Below are positions 10,106 through 22,323 of a stretch of 64,000 nt of DNA, in pieces (the stretch's first letter is position 1; the number at the start of each line of letters is the position of its first letter). The notes under the pieces were generated by a model. It made no database searches. It had not been told where the DNA came from and saw only the letters and a list, made by a program, of their open reading frames with translations. The DNA is taken from contig CM048744.1 in the NCBI GenBank assembly GCA_026315105.1, positions 317,943,270 to 318,007,269 on the forward strand. Reading direction: 5' to 3'. Made by a program: the position numbers and the translations under genes. This stretch comes from Locusta migratoria (lineage: Eukaryota; Arthropoda; Insecta; Orthoptera; Acrididae).

Positions 10106-11110
10106 TTGAGATCTTCAGTTTTATTAAGGAGCCTTGTGAGGGATTGGCTGTCCAGATTCGTTTCTCGTCCTATCCAAATCATCAACTTATCACGTACTAC
10201 AAGTGTCCACTATTCCATTTTCTCGCAGCTTTATCTGTATTCCCGTAAATCATCGAACAGGTTGCTATATAAGCACAAAAGTGATTTGCCTTCTTCAAGA
10301 ATATGTACATACATTCAGTGGCGAATTTTCACATTTGCCGCCAGCAGGCTTTTCAAATTTTGCCGTCCCTACTAATCTCTAGAATTCGATACCCTGTTTC
10401 AGTCATACTAATTATAATGTGTCCTAAATATACCACATTTATCCGTAATTAGTATAACTGTGAACTAGGAGATCGAAGTGACACTTCGCAGATTATTCTT
10501 AGAACCCACGTATTTGGATACGATTGTACAAGAAATAGTTTTTGTATATATTTCTAATAAAAGCACAGTCAAATACCACTAATAATGTGGGGGTAAGGTA
10601 TACTTTAATACTTCTTACAGAATAATCTGCATTCTGGAAACGTAATTAAATTTCTTTTATTACCGTGCACTTACAGTTAAAAAAAATGACTACGTTAGAA
10701 CTTATGTACCAAGAATATGTACCACGTGTAAATGATTTGATTAATATGATTTTTGCTTGTTATGCTGAATTAGGTTCTATACAAAGGAAAAATGGATTAA
10801 TACAGTTTTATATGGGGATAAAGAAAAAAAAACTATTTAATTCATCAAAATCAAAGACTTCGGAAAGTCTGTTAATGTGTCATTCTTGATTTTAAAAATG
10901 AAACACTGCCGCAGTAAATATTTTTCCACTTTTAGCACGGTGTGTTTCGACAATTTATTCTAATTATGTTATAAATATTGACTGAAGTATTTAGTGTTGG
11001 TGTTGATCCGCCTCTCTTACACTGTTTAGTTTTGAGGTTATACAACAACAAGAAAATCAAACAGAATAAATCTTCGGAAGTGTTATACGTGATAATGTTT
11101 GAAATTATAT
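10106..11110. other. Unassigned AT-rich DNA
   Basis: No element or gene recognised. The longest open frames lack any family motif I know. Confidence 0.5.
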
Positions 11111-11112
11111 AT

Positions 11113-11500
11113 CTGCCTGTCCTCCTAATAAGTACGGGTACTGTGCTTCCTCCATTCCCATCCCAGATCCTGTATCATTTTCGTAACGCTGGATCCACTG
11201 TATTGTGACAATACGAAACGAGCTGCCCTTCTCTGGACTCTTTCGATGTCCTCCGTCAAACCCACCTGATAAGGATCCCACACTGGGCAGCAATACTCCA
11301 AAAATGGATGTACAAGCGTAGTGTATGCAGATTCTTGTGTAGTTCTGTTGCATCTTTTAACGGTTCTGCCAATAAAACCCAGTCTCTTGTTCGCCTTTCC
11401 CACGACATTATCTACATGTTCTTTGCAGTTTAAGTCTGAAGTATTAGTAATTCCTATGTATTTTGCAGAGTTTACGGCCTTCACTTTTGATTTCATCTTG
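11113..11500 (-). pseudogene. LINE RT thumb and C-terminal fragment
   Basis: Minus-strand frame with SAKYIGITNTSDLNCKEHV, GKANKRLGFIGRTVKRC, YTTLVHPFLEYCCPVWDPYQ and RVQRRAARFVL. These are the words of the RT C-terminus also seen at 27673-27990. It is 3'-truncated, and the RT palm is missing except for a remnant at 11885-11990. Confidence 0.9.
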
Positions 11501-11884
11501 TAAGCAAAGTTTAACGCTAACCGTTCACCCCATTAAATAAAAACGTTTTGGTTTGCAGATGACAAACTGTCAAAAAATCTCAGTGACGTTTTGTGAGTTG
11601 AAGAACCACAAACATAACTACATGTGGTATTAAGGTAGGCCTAGTATACCTATAAAAATAAGAAACAATTTGTAGGAGTCTCACAATTATCTGTAGTTCT
11701 TACTGTTAATGCACAAAAAGTAACAATAAGTTCATTGTAAATTTGACAGACAATGTGAATTAAATATCCGGCTGATGATGATGCAACGCCAGCGAAGCAT
11801 GTATGGGAGAAAAAATGCGTTTGCTCAAGGCGGACCTTACCTATAAAGCAATGTTTAACGAATTTCTTTTCCTACTCATATGGA
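11501..11884. other. Segment interrupting a LINE
   Basis: Sequence between two parts of one minus-strand LINE, without recognisable motifs. It may be an insertion or an unalignable decayed part of the LINE. Confidence 0.4.
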
Positions 11885-11990
11885 CGACTTGTCATTATTT
11901 TAGTCAAAAGCCAATTTTTACACCATAGTGATATTTAGATCGTTTTGCAGTTGGTTTTGATCTTCAGGTGATCTATTTTGTGATAGTTTT
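11885..11990 (-). pseudogene. LINE RT remnant
   Basis: Nucleotide similarity to 28140-28260: both carry a TCGTTTTGCAGTTG-like motif followed by TTTTGATC and CCAATTTTT(C/A)CACC. This part encodes the WQL/DLDK region after the FADD box. Confidence 0.6.
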
Positions 11991-12398
11991 CGATTGCAGT
12001 ATAACTTGAAAAAGATGACTACAAAACAAGAGGCAGAACAACATACTTGCAAACATTAGGCAAAACGCTTAAGTAAATATTTGCACTTGGCATGCTAAAC
12101 AAGAAAAAATAACATACGTATGTGGTGCTATGTTTCATTATTTAAATCATGAAAAACAACAGCATGTGAAAATAATATTTAAGGCTTTTTAAATGCTCTG
12201 TATACCACTATCACGTTTCGTCTTTCATTATATATTTTTATTTTCTGCTTTTGTAAACAAAGAAAAGGCCCAAAACACAACTCATCTCATTTGCTGGTAA
12301 ACAAACTGATGCTTGTACAAGAATGAATGAACTGTGTGGCGGTGTGAGGAATTTGTGCATGATTGTTCATAGTTATTGTCAATAGTGTGGTTACGACT
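11991..12398. other. Unassigned AT-rich DNA
   Basis: No recognisable feature. Confidence 0.5.
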
Positions 12399-12652
12399 GT
12401 GGGCGCCTTAAGGTTTAACGTCCCATCGACAGTATGGTCATCAGAGACGGAGCTCACACTCAGACTATTTCAGTAAAGATGGGGAAGAAAATCGAACGTG
12501 CCGTTTCAAAGGGACCAACCCGATCTCAGCCTGGAATGATATTATGTAAATCACGGGAAACCTAAAACCTGGGTAGTCGGAGATGGATTTGAACCACTGT
12601 CATCCAGAATTTGAATCCAGTATGTAACCACTGAGCCAACTTGCTCAGTACA
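12399..12652 (-). mobile_element. tRNA-derived SINE-D, minus strand
   Basis: The order of conserved words is TTTAACGTCCCATCGACAG, GTCATCAGAGACGGAGC, AATCACGGGAAACCTAAA, then a tRNA-like head whose reverse strand reads GCTCAGTGGTT (A box) and GGTTCAAATCC (B box). This family is distinct from SINE-A, B and C. One copy in the window, moderately diverged. Confidence 0.75.
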
Positions 12653-12888
12653 TATGTGGAGTGAGATTGTTAGGTCAGTGAGCCGGTCCGAAGGTGTGGA
12701 AGAGGGATGAATGCGGAAATTTGTTTAATATAGTCAAAAACAACTAGCGCACAGAAAATGGCATGCCATTAAGGGCTCAATATGGTGTTAACAGTAGGCC
12801 ACAAAGATAATTTTAATTATTAAATGTACCAGTAATGATATAGTTTGAAAGTGAGAAGTCTTACTCCTAACGATTTATACCGTGTTTA
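12653..12888. other. Unassigned
   Basis: No recognisable element between SINE-D and SINE-B. Confidence 0.4.
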
Positions 12889-12903
12889 CCTCCAGGAGAT
12901 GCC

Positions 12904-13002
12904 TGTTTGTTTGTAAATCTATCGGACCAAACTGCGTGGTCATCAGTCCGTAGCTTACAAACTACTTACTAACCTAAGGACAACACACAGGGAGGACTCG
13001 AA
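12904..13002 (-). mobile_element. SINE-B, 5'-truncated, 15-bp TSD
   Basis: A minus-strand copy with GGACCAAACTGCGTGGTCAT and GAGGACTCGAACCTCC. It is flanked by CCTCCAGGAGATGCC at 12889-12903 and CCTCCAGGAAATGCC at 13003-13017, one mismatch in 15. The tRNA head is incomplete. Confidence 0.85.
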
Positions 13003-13154
13003 CCTCCAGGAAATGCCTTGCTGCGGAAATGTATGTATATTATATAGCGGCGATCTGGCTTACTGTAGGCGAAATGACGCCTCTTCCTTCCTCTCGTTGC
13101 GGATTGCTTGTTTTTGCACAAGCGAATCAAGCTTTCCCAGTGGCGATTCACCAC

Positions 13155-13440
13155 CAACAGTACGCCTTGGGTGGTTCGTTGGGGGAGAGGTAAAGCGACG
13201 TACTATCAAGGTCTTGGGTTCGATCCATATTACATCCTAGGATTTTTATCTGTCACTTTTCACCTCTGGCACGGTTGTTGATGTGAAATATGCCGAATTG
13301 CTCAGTAGTTCGGAATCCACGTTATACCTATTGGTCCCGTTCCCTTGAACTGGCTGGGTAAGTCAGCTCAAACGTCAGCATACCACATATAAACACAGCC
13401 ACGCCTAGTAAAGCACTGTGATGTAATCTTCGGATAATTA
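13155..13440 (+). mobile_element. tRNA-derived SINE-C
   Basis: A plus-strand copy with a tRNA-like B box GGGTTCGATCC, the word CCTAGGATTTTTATCTGTCA, then AACTGGCTGGGTAAGTCAG and GCATACCAC. The same family is nested at 60796-61097. It is diverged, and no target-site duplication was recognised. Confidence 0.75.
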
Positions 13441-14449
13441 ATTGATTTACCTTACTCAGAAAGCTATAAGGTCACTACATTAGGTGTACTCACCGTCTCC
13501 GAAAGTCCCACTTCTTTCACTCTGCTGCTAGTGTACTTAGAGCAATTGTTCTGCATTTCTCTTGTAGTGTCATTAATCAAGGCTTACTCATTGACATCTA
13601 TTTTTTCGGAACTTTAATGATTTACGATTATGAATCAACTCTCATTCAACATTAATTTTGCAAGAAGTCTTAATTTCTGGCTTGAAGTAACGTTCGCAAG
13701 AAGCGCTTTAATTTGTGTTTTGAGAGTTAATTTGAACACTAAACATTGGCATAAAATATCTTCCTGTGTCCGTTTTATATTGTGTCTAGCAATGACGAGG
13801 AGGTTAAAATATTATTATCACTTGTACTGTTTCAGGAAGCTTGGACATTATAACAGCACAATCGTGGCATTAGGAAGTAAAAAATTGAACATCACGCATT
13901 ACATTATTGCGCAACGAGTGGCTAGTGATGAAACTTGAAGCCGTCACATAGTCGACGTCCCTGGTCGCTTGGCAGCTCGAGACAGATGGACAGTTAGCTG
14001 CGCAACATTCGTCAACTGCCGCTGCCGTTTGATGCATTTGACAAGAACGACATGGGACTGCAACATCGCCAACTCGAACAACATGTCTGTATACACGAGG
14101 CGATAGCAGATGTCCAACAACGCACTTTCTTGCTTGTCTGCGCAGGCTCGGCGGTTTTTCAATTCGTCGAGCAGGCGGAACCAGAGGCTGAACCAAATTC
14201 ACTTCCCTACGAACTCTTAAAATCCAGCTTTGCTGGCGATTTCGATTCAAAGGTCCGTGTGGTGAGAGTGCTCTACAAATTTTTTAGATCTCCAAAACTC
14301 ACGACCGAAAGAGGCCAAGAGAGAATCGACAGCCAGCAGGGACTGTCTAGCGATTGTTATTTCACGTGGTCCAGTTTACAGTGCAAACAGTCATACACTT
14401 TCTATATGCTTCTGGTACAGCTGCAGACGAGGAACGTTTAACTGTAGGA
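13441..14449. other. Unassigned, moderately GC-rich at 13930-14250
   Basis: Open frames of 126-129 codons exist on both strands at 13870-14441, but none carries a motif I know and the two strands overlap. I cannot support a gene. A host exon or a domesticated repeat is possible. Confidence 0.35.
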
Positions 14450-14483
14450 AGGAAGAGAGAGAGAGAGGGGGGGGGGGGAAGGA
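14450..14483. repeat. (GA)n and G-run microsatellite
   Basis: GA repeats running into about twelve G residues. Confidence 0.85.
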
Positions 14484-14519
14484 ATGACTGCCTGTATTAG
14501 GGTATCAAAATGATTCAAT

Positions 14520-14640
14520 GACGACAAGTGAAAAAAAAAATTTTACGGGCCAGAATCTAACCCAAGTCTTCCGCTTCGCGCCATGGTCTCCTTAACCTCT
14601 TGGTTACCAGTCCACTACGTGTCCGCGTCACATCTGCGGT
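14520..14640 (-). repeat. Possible degenerate tRNA-derived repeat
   Basis: On minus, GGTTAAGGAGACCATGGCGC followed by a weak B-box-like GGTTAGATTCTGG. Spacing is roughly tRNA-like. Boundaries and family are unclear. Confidence 0.3.
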
Positions 14641-14680
14641 TTCGTAATTAACCATATGCCGTGATTGAATAGTTATTTGG

Positions 14681-14682
<2 letters not shown>

Positions 14683-14723
<41 letters not shown>
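14683..14723. repeat. Poly-A tract (41 A)
   Basis: Uninterrupted A run with no recognisable retroposon body upstream. Confidence 0.9.
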
Positions 14724-14725
<2 letters not shown>

Positions 14726-14999
14726 CCAAAAAGCTGAGAATATAAATGTACACTGGCAATTCCAAGAAGACCATTCCTTAAGAAGAGAAGTTTGATGACG
14801 TCGGTTATATAAGTGTAAGGATATATTTTGGCCCACTTTAAGTTACGGTAGTAATACTAAAACTGGGCATTTGCGTTCGCCTTTTGACAGCTCGGAATTT
14901 AAATGAAAATAACGGTTTCACCGTTCATCTGACACGAAAACTGAATACATGAATTTGTAGAAGAGAAAATTCTCTGCAGCTTTGCTCTCTTATGTTTTC

Positions 15000-15155
15000 T
15001 TTCGTATCTCCCATCGTTTCAGATACATTTACAAAAATAACGGCGATTTTACGATGTCTGTCTGTCTGTCCGTAACGTGTTCCACTTATTAAAAAGTCTT
15101 TTTTTTTTTAACTAGCACCGTTACATAGATATCTGCAAAAATAACGGCGATTTGA
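15000..15155. repeat. Imperfect two-copy tandem repeat
   Basis: CAAAAATAACGGCGATTT occurs near 15033 and again near 15135, each after an ACAT/AGATA(T) stretch, about 100 bp apart. Confidence 0.5.
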
Positions 15156-15175
15156 CACAGTCACTTGAATTTACG

Positions 15176-15368
15176 TAAACAAGACGTTTGGAAATGTCAC
15201 GTGACATTCCCCGCCCAGAACTCTCTCTGGCATACGCCATCTTGCTGTGTTTTATGATTTTCATATTATAACTTACGCGTTGTCCTTTCAAAGCAATGGC
15301 ACACTGAAGAATTAACAAAAACACGTCGTTCTTCATACGATAAATGATATTATAATGTCTAAAAATGC
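15176..15368 (-). repeat. Dispersed repeat, inverted partner of 17438-17616
   Basis: Read on minus it matches the plus strand at 17438 onward. Common words are GGCATTTTTAGAC, GTGTTTTTG, TGCCATTGCTTTGAAA, ACAACGC, AAAATCAT, GCAAGATGG and GTCACGTG. It is non-coding and the family is unknown. Confidence 0.8.
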
Positions 15369-15756
15369 CATATTAGCATCAGGTAATAGCCGCCACCAAT
15401 AGAAAGAACTAAGGACTAGATCAGCGACTGTTCGCCGTAGTGTACGCTGGCCACCGTGGCTCAGCACGCCCATCATACATTTTTTGCGCTTTTTTTCCTA
15501 AAATAGTTTTCGGCACTCTTATTAATTAAATAGAGCTATGTTCTGCAATATTTAGAGATGTACATATGTGAAATACGTAACAACGAATTGAACAATGGTC
15601 TTCTGAAACGTATGCACGTAAACTGTGAGGATTCTGTAATAATGAATATTCTGAACAACGTGCTGATACTGATAGTGTCATATATAAAGGAAGGCCTAGA
15701 AATCTGTGGCAAATGTCGTTCCTTGATGAAACGGAAGGGAAGTGTATACATTGCAA

Positions 15757-15803
15757 CAAATTACCTTCTAAGCAATTACCCAAATTACCTTCTAAGCAAT
15801 TAT
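15757..15803. repeat. Two-copy 24-bp tandem repeat
   Basis: AAATTACCTTCTAAGCAATTA occurs twice in succession. Confidence 0.85.
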
Positions 15804-16470
15804 TTACTATTTATGGAATATATTGAAAATCATTAATTAGTATCAATGCATCTACTAAAATGTTTGTTTTTGACATGGTTCCTATGGACGCTTTTAACGT
15901 AGATTGTATTACCTTTTTGTAGTTCAGGTGTGACTTTGTACATGTTTCTTTGTTCTGCGCTAAAATAAAGAGGAAATATTCTGTTTTAAACCGTGATTAC
16001 GATTTCTTTTGCAGCTAATGTAACATACGGAATAAGGGTGGTAATACTGAATTCCACATAAATCTAGTACTTAATCTATTTACAAAGTTACTACAGTCAT
16101 TATGTCATTTTCAACAGTAATTGTAAGATTATCTTCCCATTTTATATACATAAGATAAAGAAGTCTATGTTTCCAATTCGTTGGTATGTATTTCATGGCA
16201 TGTTCTAGAAACAGAAAAAAATGCACTTTTCAGAGGAAGCGCTGTTACCTTTGAACAACTCGGAATCTTGCAGAATATATTTGTGTTCAGTTAACAAGAG
16301 TGTGTGAAAACCTTTTAGGACGCAAGAGGGGGAAAATTGTCAGTGGTGGTTATATATTGTTTTCTTTTTATTTTATTTTTTTGTGTTCAGGGAGAACGAT
16401 GTTTTGCGGTCCTTTGTTCATGTTCGTTATGGTTTGTTCGTTGAGAATTTTGCTCACTTTTTTTATTACA
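15804..16470. other. Unassigned AT-rich DNA
   Basis: No recognised element before the LINE 3' fragment. Confidence 0.45.
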
Positions 16471-16479
16471 TAAATAGAT

Positions 16480-17124
16480 TGAAACAGATTGAGTGCCAAA
16501 TAGGAGGAACAAAGTTACAACAGGTAACCAGTTTCAAGTACCTGGGATATATTTTCTCACAGGATGGCAACATAGCGAAAGAACTGGAATCGATGTGCAG
16601 CAAAGCTAATGCAGTGAGTGCTCAGCTAAGATCTTCAGCAAGAAGGAAGTAAGTACCAAGACTAAGTTAGCAGTGCACCGCTCTATCTTTCGACCAAAAG
16701 GTAGAGGTTACAGATATGAAAGTAGCAAGAATGATTGCAGGTACTAATAGATGGGAACAATGGCAGGAGGGTGTCCATAATGAGGAAATCAAAGAAAAGC
16801 TGGGAATGAACACCATAGATGAAGCAGTTAGAGCGAACAGACTGAGATGGTGGGGTCATGTTACACGCATGGGAGAAGCAAGGTTACCTAAGAGACTCAA
16901 GAGCTCGTCAGTGGGGGGTAAGAGGAGTCGAGGTAGACCAAGAAGAAAGTACATAGATTCGGTGCAGAATGATTTTGAAGTAAAAGGCATAACATCAGAC
17001 GAGGCATCAATGTTAGCATGGATAGGGGATCATGGAGGAATTTTATTAGAGGTACTATGCACCAGACTGAACGCTGAAAGGCATAATCAGTCTCTAATGA
17101 TGATGATGATGATGATGATGATGG
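16480..17124 (+). pseudogene. RTE-type LINE C-terminal fragment with ATG-repeat tail
   Basis: Encodes YINRLKQIECQIGGTKLQQV, SFKYLGYIFSQDGNIAKEL (RT thumb) and then, after a short frame break at about 16650-16710, MKVARMIAGTN, VRANRLRWWGHVTRMGEARL, GRPRRKYIDSVQNDFE and a terminal RLNAERHNQSL. It ends in a (GAT)n/(ATG)n microsatellite tail at 17095-17123. This is a different LINE from the element at 50751-54041, though the C-terminal layout is alike. It is 5'-truncated. Confidence 0.85.
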
Positions 17125-17234
17125 CGTTGAACCCTCTTTCTATTTCTCTTTTTTCATTGTTTATTTAGTTTGATCGGTACTTTGTGGACGTAGGTTTGTT
17201 TTGTTCTATTTTGATCGTTTCGTCGTTCACTCAG

Positions 17235-17312
17235 TTTTTTCGTTACAGAGGGCGTTGAGCTACCATGCCGGCAACCCTCTGACCGAGCGCGCTGAGCCAC
17301 CGCGCCCTAGCA
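17235..17312 (-). repeat. tRNA-like remnant
   Basis: On minus, GGGCGCGGTGGCTCAGCGCG looks like a tRNA A-box region, and a mirror GAGCTACC...GAGCCACCGCG pattern is present on plus. It is too short and degenerate to be a gene. Confidence 0.3.
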
Positions 17313-17437
17313 AGTTCCGAACCACCGTGTAACATGTTCGTACGTCACAAACTAATTCGTCACCCATTAGGCTATGGCGAACAGCTGTGGGACTAATCCG
17401 TAAATCTCGTACCATCTATAGCAGGTGTTAACTGGTA

Positions 17438-17616
17438 ACATGGCATTTTTAGACGTTAGATTATAATTCATTGTCCTAAGAACGAGGTGTTTTTGATCAT
17501 TTTCAGTGCGCCATTGCTTTGAAATGACAACGCTTGAGCTATAATAAGAAAATCATCAAATACAGAAAGCAAGATGGTGTATGCAAAAGAGAGCTTCGGG
17601 TGAGGGATGTCACGTG
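17438..17616 (+). repeat. Dispersed repeat, inverted partner of 15176-15368
   Basis: The plus-strand copy of the repeat described at 15176-15368, about 2 kb away. Confidence 0.8.
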
Positions 17617-17626
17617 TCTGCTATGC

Positions 17627-17722
17627 GAACACCAAATGTACGGCGTGTTCCATCCAGGCTACAGTCACTCTTCGGAACGCCAAATGTACGCTGCGTTCCT
17701 TCCAGGCTACAGTCATTCATAA
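17627..17722 (+). repeat. Two-copy 48-bp tandem repeat
   Basis: GAAC(A/G)CCAAATGTACG, GCGTTCC and TCCAGGCTACAGTCA occur in the same order twice, at 17627-17674 and 17675-17722. Confidence 0.85.
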
Positions 17723-18085
17723 TCAGTACAGGCAAAGAAAATAAATTTTGAACAAACCACCAAGGCAAGACAGGTGATAATGTTTTAACGGCAAATTATA
17801 ATGAACATTTGGGAGAGATACTAAAGTAATAGTTTAAATATGAAAAAGTTAAAAAAAAAAAGAGTATGTTTGACGAAGCTAAAGTCAAACATCAAATAAT
17901 TTTGGTTGTTTGTTAAAATGCGGCCAGAAAGAATATTACGTGTTGGGTGCATAGAAATTATCACAAAAGTAGAGTCGTGATCGTATCGCCCATAATATTT
18001 TTTATTCAGGTTTTTATTATTTTTGTCCGAAATGTTTGCAATAAATCATAAAACTACAAGCAAATCTAAAGTTGGCCGTAAAATA
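17723..18085. other. Unassigned AT-rich DNA
   Basis: No recognisable feature. Confidence 0.5.
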
Positions 18086-18089
18086 TTTT

Positions 18090-18505
18090 TTGATGGTATT
18101 TATCTGGAATATAGAAGTGATACATGGATGATTAACTGTTCAGAGAAGAACAGAATTGATGTTTTTGAAATTTGGTGCTACAGAAGACTGCTGAAGATTG
18201 GATGGTTCGATAATGTAGCCAACGAGATGCTGAACACAATTGAGAAGAAAACAAAATTGTGACGTAACGTGACTACAAGATTAGATCGGTTGATAGGACA
18301 TATTTCTGAGACATGAAGGGATCGATAGTTGACTATTAGATGGAAGTTTTGCGAAGGGGTTGAGAGAGGAAAAGAAACTGTAGTCTGAGAACAAAAGATT
18401 TAAATGATGTAGGTTATAGTAGTAATTCAGAAATTAAGATCTTCAACAGGATGGCGTAGCTTAGAGAGCTCCATCAAACCAGTCTTCGGCGTGAAGAGCG
18501 CAGTT
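18090..18505 (+). pseudogene. RTE-like LINE, 3' fragment
   Basis: Encodes DTWMINCSEKNRIDVFEIWC and YRRLLKIGWFDNVANEMLN, aligned with ETWTISSADRKRIEAFEMWC and its continuation in the 50751-54041 element. After a frame break the nucleotide match continues to GAGAGCTCCATCAAACCAGT near 18475. It is 5'-truncated. Confidence 0.85.
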
Positions 18506-18658
18506 AGAACTACTAAGCAGACACTCGTAGACAGTGAGTGTATTAAAGAGTAAAATATTTTCGTAAGTAAAGAAATACTCTATCTACCTGAGTGCCTTGA
18601 TCCATAGCTTTCTGTATGTCATTTGAGAAAAGCGGAAATTGGTTAACACATGACTTTT

Positions 18659-18855
18659 GCCGGCCGCGGTGGCCGAGGGGACTGAGGCGCTTCAGTCACG
18701 GTCTGCACAGCCACTACGGTCGGGGGTTCGAATCCCCCTTCGGGCATGGATATTTGTGCCGCCATAGTTCGTAAGTAGTTCATAAGCAGTTTGTAAGTAT
18801 AGGGACTGATGACCCCGTAGTTAAGTCCCATAAGCTTTACAAACATTTGAACATT
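18659..18855 (+). mobile_element. SINE-A, full length
   Basis: A plus-strand copy. GCCGCGGTGGCCGAGGGGAC head, GGGGGTTCGAATCCCCC B box, GGGACTGATGACCCCGTAGT body and CAAACATTTGAACATTT tail. The target-site duplication is not clear. Confidence 0.95.
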
Positions 18856-21775
18856 TTTTGACTGATGTCTTTGGAAAACACAGTGGTTGGCATGCAGGAC
18901 ATTCTGTTGGAGATTATTCATTGCGTACGAGCAGATAATATGTAAGATGTGCGCATATTAATATCGCTTGTGTTGTGGTTTAAGAAGCCAAACAATGATA
19001 CGATGATACTGCGCTGTATATCCAATTTATCAGATATTTATTTGATAATTTATGGCATCCAGGTGCCTAATTATTTGGCCATTTTTCAATAACAGAAAGA
19101 GGAAATACGAACCATAATATATGCTACACTGGAAATCTAGAGGAACTGGTGGGAGGTGGCTGACGTTTCCGAAATAAATGATTGCATCTTTTCGTCAGAG
19201 GCTGGCAGCAGATGGGTGTATGTTGACGTAACTGTGTTAAGAGGTGGAATTCCGCTAATAGCGGAGAATTTTGGGTAGGCTCTCTGTGTGAGTCAAGATA
19301 ACGGATCTCAACGATTAGTGCATGACAACAGGTCCGACAATCGATCATTCATTGTGTCTTTCCTCGTGGCATGTTAGGAAAGTTTTATGAATCACAGACT
19401 CACTCCTTAGATTTAACGATTACACTGATATTTCTTGAGCCACTTAACAATCGAAACATATGCATCTATATTTTTTCCTCAGACTTCAGGAAAAGAAAAA
19501 AATTCTCCATCACGAACTCAAAACAGAAATTAAGTAAGTGTAGGGCTTAAAGTCACGTCGACTGCGTGGCCGTTACAGACGCATCACGAACTCTGTCATA
19601 TGCATACGTGTATTTATATGGCTTTCCTGCAACGGGAATCTGCCGAATAGAAATGCATCTCACCGGAGACAAATGAAGACAAAGCAGTGTAAATAGAAGC
19701 TGCACCCCTAGCGATATGAACATATGAACAGGCTACTGTCTGCTTCGATGGTGCCCGGCCAGCGAGCACAGAATAACAAAGAGAGGCATATCGCTTACAT
19801 TAGCGTACAGGCAGTGAAGGCCGGCAGCCATCTTGGTTGGGTGTAGAAACGGAGTTGGGCCGATAAATGCGCCGGTCTTCAAGTGGCTCTCGCTTTCATT
19901 ACATAGTCATTTGAACCCTTTAGGATAGGAAAAAAGTACCAAATGTTTCACGTAGACAGGTAAATACTGAAGGAATGCAACAGTGTTCTTAGCAAGTACA
20001 ATACGTATTGAGTTTGTATAAAAATAATAATTGAAACTATTACTTTTATATGAAATAAAAATTGCGACATGAAAAACTTAGTCGCATGACCCCCCCCCCA
20101 CCTTTTTTTTTGTGCGGTCAGGAAAAAATGTTTGTCAGCGAGAAAGTTGTAGATAATGAAATTAACTTTTCTTTTTATTTAAACAACTTTTTTATAGCTC
20201 CCTGGTTTTCTCACAAATTTGGATACAATAGAGAGGTGGAACTTTTCAAATTCTACTCGTTACTTTCAACGAGTTTGCCCACCAGCGAGCACAGATTCTG
20301 TTGCCGACTACCTTGTACTTTCTGACCAATATTGATAAACATTTGTAATTTGGGATACAATTTTCGGTATCCAATAAATATGACTTAACATTTATTTATC
20401 TATTTTAACACTAAATAGCTGAGCCGAGCTGGCTTCGCAGGGGTAATCTTTAAACTTCTTTAACTCGAGGACTGCAGAACGAATCGTGATGCGGTTTGTT
20501 TCAGTTTCTTCATTATAATTCTGGATTCTACGTAAGCTACTTTAAATGCAAATACGAAACTGTGAAATAACTAAAATAAGAATAATAAAGTAGAATGGGG
20601 TAGCTTTCGTGACCTCTGGTAGCGTAAACTATGAGACCTGCGCCAGAGTACATAGTATAGAAATTATAGAACTCATGACGATAAAGAAAAAAACAAGGGG
20701 AAAAAAAAGACCGGGAAGTCATATGTCAAACTTTTACAGATCTTCCCCAATCACTATATCTGTAGTCTGAAGCCATCTGGCGCCAGCGCTTTAAAACAGA
20801 AAAATATTTTTTTTTCTTGTAGATGTTTGTGAGTTCTGCAAGTTTGTACTACGTACACTGGACTAGCTCTTATAGTTTAGGCTCCAGAGCTGACTAAAGT
20901 GCAGAAGCGATAAACGATTCTACGTTATGATTCCCATGTTGGTTTTTTTCATATAGTCGTATTGGCATTAAATGTAGCCTACGTTTTTGACAAAATTATA
21001 AAAAAACGAAAAAAAACCAACAAAAACACAAAAAAGAAACAAAAAAAAACAACCGCATGATGAAACGTTCGGTACTCCTCGAGTTATAAAAGGTTAAAGG
21101 GACAGACAGAGGACAAATGTGCTTCTATTTTATATAATAGTATGAACTGCTATCCCTAACTGAAATTTGTAATTATTTATGGCAAAAACAGATCGTCAAG
21201 AGGGAACGCCTCAAAATATATGAAAACGTAATTAACAGATAGCGAACTACCCTGTGCTCGCAGCTGTGGCCGGCTGGCGCTCGGCCGCCATGTTGGTTGG
21301 GTGTCGTGCTCTCAGCCGGCTTCATTTCACCAACATTGTAAGGCCTCTCTATGATAGCCTGTGTTCGCTGTGTGCAGCACGCTTTCTTGTGCTATCCTCT
21401 TTACCTAAGAGTCCAAGCATTAGGAAGAAGTGGGTGCCAAAATTATTACCTGAAAACAAAGAAATATGAGCGTATAGGAAATTAAATTTCAAATAGGGTT
21501 CCTATTTAATGTCACTCGAGCCAAGATGGCGAAATTTACCAAAGAAATTCCCAAAGTTGCAAAATCTATTTTTCCTTAAATAAATAAATAAAAAAAAGAT
21601 AGGTCAGATGGGGAAATATTAAATTAGAAAGTTATAAGTCTTAAGATTATCTATCGATTGGTTTTTGTACGCATCGATTGCTTTGTAACTTTTCGAGATG
21701 TATCGAAAAAACACTTACAAAACCTTTAATAACTAGATTCCTTATAACTCGTCAACATTCACGATTCCAAACTTA
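18856..21775. other. Unassigned 2.9 kb
   Basis: No gene family motif seen. Two places, near 19815-19850 and 21265-21305, share GGCCGGC and CCAT(C/G)TTGGTTGGGTGT and may be copies of one repeat. Homopolymer runs of C and T occur at 20090-20112. Open frames are short and unsupported. Confidence 0.45.
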
Positions 21776-21869
21776 CTCAAATGTTTTTTAAGCTTAAGGG
21801 ACTTAACTATGGGGTTTCCGTGCAGACCGTGACTGAAGCGCCTCCGTCCCCTCGGGCACCGCGGCCGGC
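21776..21869 (-). mobile_element. SINE-A with internal deletion
   Basis: The minus-strand copy keeps the tail (GGGACTTAACTATGGGGT) and the tRNA A-box part (CCGTGCAGACCGTGACTGAA to CCGCGGCCGGC) but lacks roughly 95 bp between them, including the B box. Confidence 0.85.
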
Positions 21870-22312
21870 TCCAAATTTATTATTTACCATAAGTATGGCA
21901 CGAAATAATTAAAAAAATGTACTTTTTCGAAAAAAATTAAAATATTCAGTATTTTTCGAGATATATCAATTTTTTTAAAGGCCTCCTAGAAAATTGGCTA
22001 GAGTTTCTCAGGGGATCGACTTAGAGTAACGGTTTTTCGTCTGTTTTCTTCGTGAAGAGTTGCAATATCGTGCTATTAAGTATATTGTTTTAGATTTTAT
22101 TGATTATAAGTATCAAAGAATGACTTTGGAAAACTTGTTTTTTGCCATGTTTTCTTCAACTGACTATTTTTATTTTTATGTTATGAAAGGAACTGTTAAA
22201 GAAATGTATTGCCGACATTGTGTCAGAGATTCTAAAACAAATAATGTTGCTCTATGACCTTCTGGAGCTGAGATAAATATTTTTCTTAGGAAAATTATAA
22301 GAGGACGTAATT
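21870..22312. other. Unassigned AT-rich DNA
   Basis: No recognisable feature. Confidence 0.5.
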
Positions 22313-22323
22313 AACTTTTTATA

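Noticed and set aside
13870..14441. Host exon on either strand
   Set aside because: Overlapping frames on both strands, no motif, and no convincing splice sites.
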